6,151 nt of DNA. It comes from Treponema sp. (GTDB lineage: Bacteria; Spirochaetota; Spirochaetia; Treponematales; Breznakiellaceae). The notes below the pieces were generated by a model. The model had not been told where the DNA came from. It saw nothing but the letters and a program-made list of their open reading frames with translations, and did no database searches. The stretch is taken from positions 1 through 6,151 of the forward strand of contig JAIRXT010000135.1 in the NCBI GenBank assembly GCA_031268125.1, given 5' to 3'. The translations under genes and the position numbers were made by a program. Positions 1 through 4,709 of the stretch are shown here, in pieces (the first letter of the stretch is position 1; every line of letters begins with the position of its first letter).

Positions 1-714
1 CAGCGGAATGCGGACCTTATCAAAACCTACATTGACGGAATCTACAACACCATTCTTATCAAGGACATTGCCAGAAGGGAGAACATAAGCGATATAACCC
101 TGCTGGAAAACATCGTAAAGTTTCTGTGCAGCGCCGTAGGCAGCCCTGTTTCGGTAAAGAAGATAAGCGACACCATCAATTCTTCGGGAAGAAAAGTATC
201 GGTCAACACCGTGGAATCCTATGTCCGCGCCCTTGTCAGAAGTTATATCTTTTATCCCGTCCATCGTTTTGACATAAAGGGGAAACAGTACCTTAAAACC
301 CTGGGCAAATATTATATTGTCGATACCGGCATCAGAAACAACCTGCTTTTTTCCGCCTCGCCGGATACGGGCCACCTGCTGGAAAATATCCTCTACCTGG
401 AACTGCTCCGCCGGGGCCGTGCCGTGTATACCGGCAAAATTGATGAAAAAGAGGTTGATTTTGTGGCCTCAGGCCCGGACGGAACCGCCTATTATCAGGC
501 TGCCGCCTCGGTCCTGGACGAACATACCCTGCAGCGGGAGCTGGAAGCCCTGCGGCGGATAAAGGACAATCACCCCAAGTACCTCCTTACCCTGGACGAT
601 CAGCTTTCCCCGGCAAACCACGAAGGCATCCGGCAGATGAATCTTATCGACTGGCTCCTGGCTCCGCATCAGGATCCTGCGGTTCTGACCGGGCTGCCCG
701 CTCTAAAGGAATAA
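1..714 (+). CDS. AAA ATPase with DUF4143 domain, C-terminal part (5' end outside window)
   Basis: The frame is open from base 1 to the TAA at 712-714 and gives 237 residues. Family members are usually about 400 residues, so the N-terminal AAA domain with the Walker A and B motifs lies upstream of the window. About residues 35-90 look like the linker winged-helix region. The DUF4143 domain follows, with a PD-(D/E)XK-like pattern: E128 in LLEN, D153 in EVDF and Q166 in AYYQ. The stretch with SVLDEHTLQRELEAL, then KDNHPKYLLTLDD and GIRQMNLIDWLL, is typical of this family. The last 16 residues after DWLLA extend past where many relatives stop. The biological role of these widespread, often multicopy ATPases is not established; some are thought to act on DNA or in defence-like settings. 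I see no partner gene that would clarify it. The family call is firm and the function is unknown. Confidence 0.9.
   Translation, partial: QRNADLIKTYIDGIYNTILIKDIARRENISDITLLENIVKFLCSAVGSPVSVKKISDTINSSGRKVSVNTVESYVRALVRSYIFYPVHRFDIKGKQYLKTLGKYYIVDTGIRNNLLFSASPDTGHLLENILYLELLRRGRAVYTGKIDEKEVDFVASGPDGTAYYQAAASVLDEHTLQRELEALRRIKDNHPKYLLTLDDQLSPANHEGIRQMNLIDWLLAPHQDPAVLTGLPALKE
705..710 (+). promoter_or_regulatory. Ribosome-binding site of the GNAT gene
   Basis: AAAGGA lies seven bases before the ATG at 718 and overlaps the last codons of the upstream ATPase gene. It supports that start and suggests the acetyltransferase can be translated from a transcript coming through the ATPase gene. Confidence 0.6.
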
Positions 715-717
715 CAA

Positions 718-1134
718 ATGGAAAATATATTGATACGGTACGGAGAAATAACCGATTATTATTTTGTAAAAGAACATGAGCAGCATATCGCAGACGAAAT
801 ATTAAGAAAAAAAATAGAAAACAAAGAAGTATATGTTGTTCAAGAATACAATTATCTTATCGGGTGGCTCCGGTATAATTTATTTTGGGATAATGTGCCG
901 TTTATGAATAAGATATATATACTTGAAACCCATAGAAACAGGGGAGTAGGAAAAAGGCTGGTAAAATATTGGGAAGGAAGCATGAAACGCAAAGGATATA
1001 AACATGTATTAACATCAACCCAGTCGGATGAAGGAGCGCAGCATTTTTATAGAAAAATAGGATACACGGAAATTGGAGGGATAAAATATTTAGAAGATCC
1101 CTTTGAAATAATATTTTTTAAGAAAATAGAGTAA
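718..1134 (+). CDS. GNAT-family N-acetyltransferase
   Basis: This 138-residue single-domain protein probably transfers an acetyl group from acetyl-CoA to an amine; the substrate cannot be told from sequence. The acetyl-CoA binding motif A is visible at about 72-82 as HRNRGVGKRLV, matching R/Q-x-x-G-x-G/A. Motif B is at 107-116 as AQHFYRKIGY. The central WLRYNLFWDNVPFMN segment (50-64) and TSTQSDEGAQ (99-108) resemble a small cytoplasmic GNAT group that I associate with Firmicutes and related gut bacteria. The ATG is three bases after the stop of the ATPase gene and has an AAAGGA site seven bases upstream. The gene is far richer in A+T than both neighbours (about 32% GC by hand count over 721-1130) and uses many AAA, ATA and TTT codons, which suggests separate acquisition. 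No membrane segment or signal peptide is seen. Confidence 0.9.
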   Translation: MENILIRYGEITDYYFVKEHEQHIADEILRKKIENKEVYVVQEYNYLIGWLRYNLFWDNVPFMNKIYILETHRNRGVGKRLVKYWEGSMKRKGYKHVLTSTQSDEGAQHFYRKIGYTEIGGIKYLEDPFEIIFFKKIE

Positions 1135-1137
1135 CCC

Positions 1138-1163
1138 GTACCCAGACACCGGTGTCCGGGTAC
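1138..1163. terminator. Dyad between convergent genes, possible bidirectional terminator
   Basis: The arms GTACCC and GGGTAC enclose the perfect 12-bp palindrome GACACCGGTGTC (1145-1156), with one A/C mismatch at 1144/1157. As RNA it gives an 11-bp stem with one mismatch and a CCGG loop. It lies 3 bases after the + strand GNAT stop and about 40 bases past the - strand aminopeptidase stop, where a shared terminator would be expected. Only weak T-rich stretches follow on either side (TATTTTCC on +, CTATTTTCTT on -), so it is not a textbook intrinsic terminator. A protein-binding palindrome is the alternative. Confidence 0.5.
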
Positions 1164-1202
1164 AGGGCAATATTTTCCTTATCCCGCCCTTGCCTTACGT
1201 CC

Positions 1203-2318
1203 TTACCTGAACCCTTCCTGCAGTTCACCGTCCCGCTCAATCACCGTCTCCCTGCCGTCCCCGTCAACGGCGGTGATCGTGGGGTTCTTTACCAGGCCGT
1301 CCAGGTGGATCAGCGCCGGGGCGTCGTGGTCGTAGTTCAGGCCCACGGCAAAGTGGCAGGTGTGGAAGGCCTTTTCATCCTCCAGCATGCTGCCGGTAAT
1401 ACGGGCAGCAGGGTTCAGGCCGATGCCTATCTCCCCGATATTCCGGGCGTTCCTGGCGTAGACCTCCCCCTGGCCCGCGGGCAGTTTCCCCGCCTTTTCC
1501 ATGTCCCGGGCGTTCCGTTCCGCAGTTTCTACCGTATGCCGCAGGGCCCCGGCCTCTTCCCCGCCGCTTATCTCCCGGACAAAGCCGTTTTCCAGGGCGC
1601 AGCGGATAGGCTCCTTGATGACGATGTCCCCCTTGTACAGGCTGATGCTCCCGTCAAAAACAATAATTCCCCGGGCGGTCCCGTTCTCCGGGCTCACAAA
1701 GGTTTCCCCCGCCGGCAGGTTCCCCCCGGTTCCTCCCCGGGAAAAATCCCCGTCATCGGAAAAGGCACGGCGGCCCCGCAGACCGAAACAGGCGTCCGTC
1801 CCGCCGGGGGCGCTGACCCGCAGCGATACCGCCCGGTCCAGCACCGCCTTAATTCCCGCACAGCGGCGTTTCAGTTCGTCATAATCAATAGGTACTGTGC
1901 GGACAAACGAATCGATATTGGTAGAAGGGGACCAGAAGGCCCGGCACGTTTTTTCCCCGTACATTTGCAGGTGGAAGATGTGATCGTACTCCTTGCCTTC
2001 GTACATATAGGGCCTGGCAATAGCCGCTTCGTCTTTACCCAGCTTTTCCGCGCTCAGGGAAATAAAAACTTCCGGCTTGGCCTCAAAGGCGGCCAGTACC
2101 GTCTTTTCCGCGCAATCCAACTGGCTCTTGACCGGCTGGTACAACAGCGTGGGCCGCCCTCCCGCTTCCAGGGCCGCGTCATAAACAGCCTGGGAAATTA
2201 CCGATACTTCGTGATCAGGATTACTCACGATAAATACCTGCTCCCCCGGCTTCACCTTCAGGGACACCTGAACGGCAATCTCCGCCGCCCGTTTAAGTTT
2301 GTCGTTGGTTACTGTCAT
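1203..2318 (-). CDS. M29-family metallo-aminopeptidase
   Basis: This 371-residue protein should remove N-terminal residues from peptides in the cytoplasm, using a two-metal centre as in the thermophilic aminopeptidase (AmpS/AmpT, peptidase M29) family. Visible family motifs are NLPAGETFVSPENG (E205), NIGEIGIGLNP (E296), the EDEKAFHTCHFAVG block (H322, followed seven residues later by Y329, the same spacing as His348/Tyr355 in AmpS of Staphylococcus aureus), and HLDGLVKNPTI (H338, D340). These supply the expected Glu, Glu, His, Tyr, His and Asp. The protein is shorter than the classical 408-413 residue enzymes. However, it has about 25 extra residues between the two glutamates, as I recall for a roughly 370-residue clostridial/spirochaetal branch. 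The ATG has no convincing Shine-Dalgarno site; an extended -10 element lies directly upstream. No signal peptide is seen. It lies downstream of malQ on the same strand, separated by a hairpin, so it is probably its own unit. Confidence 0.9.
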   Translation of the reverse strand: MTVTNDKLKRAAEIAVQVSLKVKPGEQVFIVSNPDHEVSVISQAVYDAALEAGGRPTLLYQPVKSQLDCAEKTVLAAFEAKPEVFISLSAEKLGKDEAAIARPYMYEGKEYDHIFHLQMYGEKTCRAFWSPSTNIDSFVRTVPIDYDELKRRCAGIKAVLDRAVSLRVSAPGGTDACFGLRGRRAFSDDGDFSRGGTGGNLPAGETFVSPENGTARGIIVFDGSISLYKGDIVIKEPIRCALENGFVREISGGEEAGALRHTVETAERNARDMEKAGKLPAGQGEVYARNARNIGEIGIGLNPAARITGSMLEDEKAFHTCHFAVGLNYDHDAPALIHLDGLVKNPTITAVDGDGRETVIERDGELQEGFR

Positions 2319-2324
2319 GGGAAA

Positions 2325-2333
2325 AGTATAACA
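2325..2333 (-). promoter_or_regulatory. Extended -10 element before the aminopeptidase gene
   Basis: Read on the - strand this is TGTTATACT, a match to TGn plus a near-consensus -10 box. It ends only six bases before the ATG at 2318. A start seven to eight bases downstream would fall on or next to the ATG, implying a leaderless or nearly leaderless message, which fits the missing ribosome-binding site. No good -35 box is seen 16-18 bases upstream. Translation from an upstream promoter is the alternative. Confidence 0.35.
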
Positions 2334-2379
2334 GAAAAACAGAAAATGAATGAGTCGGAGTTATAAAATAGTTAAAGAC

Positions 2380-2409
2380 GGCTGTTCCAAAACTTGTTTT
2401 GGAACAGCC
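2380..2409 (-). terminator. Perfect hairpin, likely malQ terminator and possibly a dispersed repeat
   Basis: Two 13-base arms, GGCTGTTCCAAAA and TTTTGGAACAGCC, pair perfectly around a 4-base loop (CTTG on +). The hairpin begins 21 bases after the malQ stop on the - strand and is followed by CTTTAACTATTTTAT, a moderately T-rich stretch. It therefore probably ends malQ transcription before the aminopeptidase gene. Hairpins of the GGCTGTTCCAAAA type strike me as recurrent in some spirochaete genomes, so it may also be a repeat family member; that is from memory and not shown by this window, which has a single copy. Confidence 0.65.
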
Positions 2410-2430
2410 TCAAGTAAAATTACCGCATTG

Positions 2431-4554
2431 TTATTTGGGTTTTTTCTTCCCCGGCTTAATTGCGGCTAAATCTTTTACGGCCCTTACCAGCTCCGCGTCG
2501 GCCCCAATCTTCGCCATAGACGCAGGGAGCCTGTAGGTCCAGTCAAATTCGTTATAGGTGCCGGGCACGTTAATCCGTTCACTGGCCGGATCCGGGGCAT
2601 ACCACTGGGGGGAAAGGTGGAGCAGGTCTTGTATCTGAAACACCCGGAACCGGGACGCCGCTGATGCAATTTTCTGTAAAATGACCTTCGCCGCGCCGGG
2701 GTTATACACCTTGGGCAGGGAGGGGACTCCGATAAAATCGCAGAAAAGAGGTTGATCCGCCTCGTTGTCCCACCAGTCCCGGACGGTGGAACTGTCGTGG
2801 ACAGCCGGGGTACAGACCGAAAGTTCAGGGTAATCTTCAAAAGGAATATACGGCTCTCCCTCTTGGACCCATTCCCGGTGCCAGCGGAGTACCCGGAGGC
2901 CCATGATTTTAAGACCGGTAAGAACCTTGGGTACACAGGCCGGTACTGCCCCCAGGTCCTCCGCGCAGGGCAGCATGGAAGATGCGGCGGATAACATCGA
3001 AAGCAGCTTTTTCCCTTCTTCTTCCCAGATTTTTTCAGAATCGAGACGCCGTTTTTCCAGCAGGGCCTCCAGATTATCCCGCTCTTCCGCAGAAAGGGAA
3101 GCGTAGGCCCGGCTTTCCCGGTAGAACCACGTTGGGAAATACTGCCCTTTGTTATACTCGTAGAAGAGCCGGTTGTGCCAAGCCTTGTAAAGGTACTTTT
3201 GCGCCGCCTGGTGTAAATTTAAGTTGTCGATGTCCCTTTCGCCCCTGATATGTTCCTGGAAAAGCCAGAGTTCCTCCGATCCTACCCGGCTTAAGGCCCG
3301 GGAGAAGATCCGTTCTGTTTCCAGGGCAAGGGCGCCGGAATCCATGTTTTCCCAATCGTTCAGCATCTCCCGCATACTGTCCCAGACTTCTTCGGTGGGG
3401 ATGTGGGGCTGGGAGACCCAGCGAATCCGTCCCGCATCAAAACCCAGCTCCTGCAAATCCTTGCCGGTTACCGGGATATAGGGGACGTACCGGCCCAAAA
3501 TGGAAGTATTATCCTGTCTGCCGCTCGACCAGATACGGAAAAAGCCCAATACATGATCAATGCGGTAAGCGCTGTAGTATTTTTCCGCTACTTTTAGACG
3601 CAGACGCCACCAGGCATAGTTATTTTTTGATTGGGCCTGCCAGTTGTGAAGCGGGAAACCCCAGTTCTGCCCGTCGGGGCCGTACATGTCCGGGGGCGCT
3701 CCCGCGGAAAGATCCGTATGAAAATACTCCGGATGGGCCCAGACATCGCAGGAGTCCTCGTTCATCAGGATGGGAATATCGCCTTCCAGAATCAGTCCTG
3801 CGGCGCTTACGGCCTTGGCGGCGGCGCTGAACTGACGGTCCAATGCCTCCTGTACCCACACCCAAAAAAGCTGGGGATCCCGGAATTTCGGATCGTTCCA
3901 CAGGGTCTCAAGTTCCGCCGGGCTTACGGAGCGGCGGCTTTCCCATTCTTTCCAGCCCTTTTCGCCATTTGCCTCTTTTAGCCGGCGGTAGACGGCATAT
4001 TCCTTAACCCAGGAATTCGCCTCCAGCCAGGCGGCAAGGCTCCCGCCGGGGCCGGCTTTTTTGGCAATATCGTCCTTTACGGCGGCGTAAATATCCCGGA
4101 GAATTTCCATCTTGGCCCGGAGGATTGCCTCGTAGGGGAAGCGGGTTTCCTTGTCGAATTTTGTTCCGTAACTGCGTATCTTTTCTTTTACCGCCGCCCC
4201 CGCCTTGCCAAACTCGTCCAGGGCCTCTATCCGCAGATACAGGGGGTGGAGGGCAAAAGCAGTCAGGCTAAAGTAGGGGGAACTCCAGTATCCCGTGTCG
4301 TTTACCGGCAGAATCTGGATGAGTCCTATATCCATTTTTTTACAAAGCAGGGCGAATTCTTCCAGATCGGGAAATTCCCCAACCCCCATGCTCCCGTTTC
4401 CGCGAATAGCTCCTACCGGGACCACCGTACCAATTAAACGCTGTTTTGTTTTTTCATTACCGGGCATGGGGACCTTTTCTTTTCCTGCCGCAGACACGGC
4501 ATGAACGGTCTTTTGTGTCCCCGATTCTTCTTTCAATGATTTTTTTTGTGCCAT
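2431..4554 (-). CDS. malQ: 4-alpha-glucanotransferase (GH77, DPE2-like)
   Basis: This 707-residue cytoplasmic enzyme moves alpha-1,4-glucan segments between maltose or maltooligosaccharides and longer glucans. The GH77 landmarks appear in order: the substrate region PVNDTGYWSSPYFSLTAFA (83-101), GDIPILMNEDSCDVWAHPEY (258-277), PPDMYGPDGQNWGFPLHNW (287-305), YRIDHVLGFFRIW with nucleophile D333, AEDLG with acid/base E532, and HDSSTVRDWW with D587. INVPGTYNEFDWTYRLP (661-677) is near the C terminus. The spacing from nucleophile to acid/base is 199 residues, against 47 in the Thermus aquaticus enzyme (D293, E340). The spacing from acid/base to third carboxylate is 55 in both. The extra 150 residues in that position, and the FFRIW wording, mark the DPE2-like branch, although the N-terminal starch-binding modules of plant DPE2 are absent. 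A Lys-rich, polar 38-residue extension precedes the catalytic core. The start at 4554 is supported by a GGAGGAG site six bases upstream. Confidence 0.95.
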   Translation of the reverse strand: MAQKKSLKEESGTQKTVHAVSAAGKEKVPMPGNEKTKQRLIGTVVPVGAIRGNGSMGVGEFPDLEEFALLCKKMDIGLIQILPVNDTGYWSSPYFSLTAFALHPLYLRIEALDEFGKAGAAVKEKIRSYGTKFDKETRFPYEAILRAKMEILRDIYAAVKDDIAKKAGPGGSLAAWLEANSWVKEYAVYRRLKEANGEKGWKEWESRRSVSPAELETLWNDPKFRDPQLFWVWVQEALDRQFSAAAKAVSAAGLILEGDIPILMNEDSCDVWAHPEYFHTDLSAGAPPDMYGPDGQNWGFPLHNWQAQSKNNYAWWRLRLKVAEKYYSAYRIDHVLGFFRIWSSGRQDNTSILGRYVPYIPVTGKDLQELGFDAGRIRWVSQPHIPTEEVWDSMREMLNDWENMDSGALALETERIFSRALSRVGSEELWLFQEHIRGERDIDNLNLHQAAQKYLYKAWHNRLFYEYNKGQYFPTWFYRESRAYASLSAEERDNLEALLEKRRLDSEKIWEEEGKKLLSMLSAASSMLPCAEDLGAVPACVPKVLTGLKIMGLRVLRWHREWVQEGEPYIPFEDYPELSVCTPAVHDSSTVRDWWDNEADQPLFCDFIGVPSLPKVYNPGAAKVILQKIASAASRFRVFQIQDLLHLSPQWYAPDPASERINVPGTYNEFDWTYRLPASMAKIGADAELVRAVKDLAAIKPGKKKPK
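4465..4478 (-). promoter_or_regulatory. Possible internal ribosome-binding site and second start in malQ
   Basis: On the - strand, AAAAGG is followed by five bases and an in-frame ATG (Met30, 4465-4467). Starting here would remove most of the low-complexity N-terminal tail and leave the whole GH77 core, which begins near residue 39. The upstream start has a stronger site, so this would be a secondary product at most. Confidence 0.25.
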
Positions 4555-4560
4555 ACAGAT

Positions 4561-4567
4561 CTCCTCC
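4561..4567 (-). promoter_or_regulatory. Ribosome-binding site of malQ
   Basis: On the - strand this reads GGAGGAG, six bases before the ATG at 4552-4554. It is the strongest Shine-Dalgarno sequence in the window and fixes the long form of MalQ as the main product. Confidence 0.8.
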
Positions 4568-4573
4568 GGGCCT

Positions 4574-4591
4574 GGTATTTTATAAAATACC
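4574..4591. promoter_or_regulatory. 18-bp perfect palindrome in the malQ leader, candidate operator
   Basis: GGTATTTTATAAAATACC equals its own reverse complement over all 18 bases. It lies between the TATAAT box of malQ (4605-4610) and its ribosome-binding site (4561-4567), at roughly +7 to +24 of the expected transcript. A repressor bound there would block malQ transcription. It may instead form a leader hairpin, extended by GGC and GCC on the outside with a 2-base bulge. No adjacent regulator gene is visible to name a binder. Confidence 0.5.
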
Positions 4592-4604
4592 GCCAGTTTC
4601 TAAA

Positions 4605-4610
4605 ATTATA
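4605..4610 (-). promoter_or_regulatory. malQ: -10 box of the malQ promoter
   Basis: On the - strand this is the consensus TATAAT, preceded by TAG and about 50 bases upstream of the malQ start. A transcript would begin near 4598 with a leader of about 44 bases containing the palindrome and the ribosome-binding site. The -35 position 17 bases upstream reads CTGCAA, a 3 of 6 match, so the promoter is plausible but may need an activator. Confidence 0.5.
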
Positions 4611-4655
4611 CTACATTTATGCTGTATTTGCAGGGGGAAAAGGAAATATTTCTCT

Positions 4656-4692
4656 TATACTGGTATGCAAAACCGCACGGATTAGCTATAGT
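4656..4692 (+). promoter_or_regulatory. Weak promoter candidates for the DUF1538 gene
   Basis: Two -10-like hexamers face the membrane protein gene: TATACT at 4656-4661 and TATAGT at 4687-4692. The first has no recognisable -35 box at the right distance; the second has TATGCA 17 bases upstream (3 of 6). This 155-base divergent region must hold a promoter for the + strand gene, but I cannot decide which hexamer is used. Confidence 0.2.
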
Positions 4693-4709
4693 AGTAACAG
4701 AGTCCGGGT

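Noticed and set aside
317..562. Overlapping frame inside the DUF4143 ATPase gene
   Set aside because: It has Pro, Arg, Trp and Cys-rich nonsense composition and lies wholly within a conserved frame.
211..714. GTG at 211 as the true start of a short DUF4143 protein
   Set aside because: The same frame is open back to base 1, and the upstream residues carry family-like sequence, so this is an internal valine of a longer protein.
718..1134. The ATPase plus acetyltransferase pair as a toxin-antitoxin or defence module
   Set aside because: The GNAT lacks an adjacent RHH antitoxin gene as in TacT/AtaT systems, and its composition shows it arrived separately from the ATPase; spacing alone is not enough.
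1152..2366. A 404-codon open frame on the + strand across the aminopeptidase gene
   Set aside because: It is antisense to a gene with intact M29 motifs, has no recognisable domain, and is rich in Pro, Gly, Arg and Gln as expected of a shadow of GC-rich coding sequence. It also reads through the hairpin-free intergenic end without a sensible start site.
3620..3981. Several 90-120 codon frames on both strands inside malQ
   Set aside because: They are shadows of the GH77 frame and have no start signal or domain of their own.
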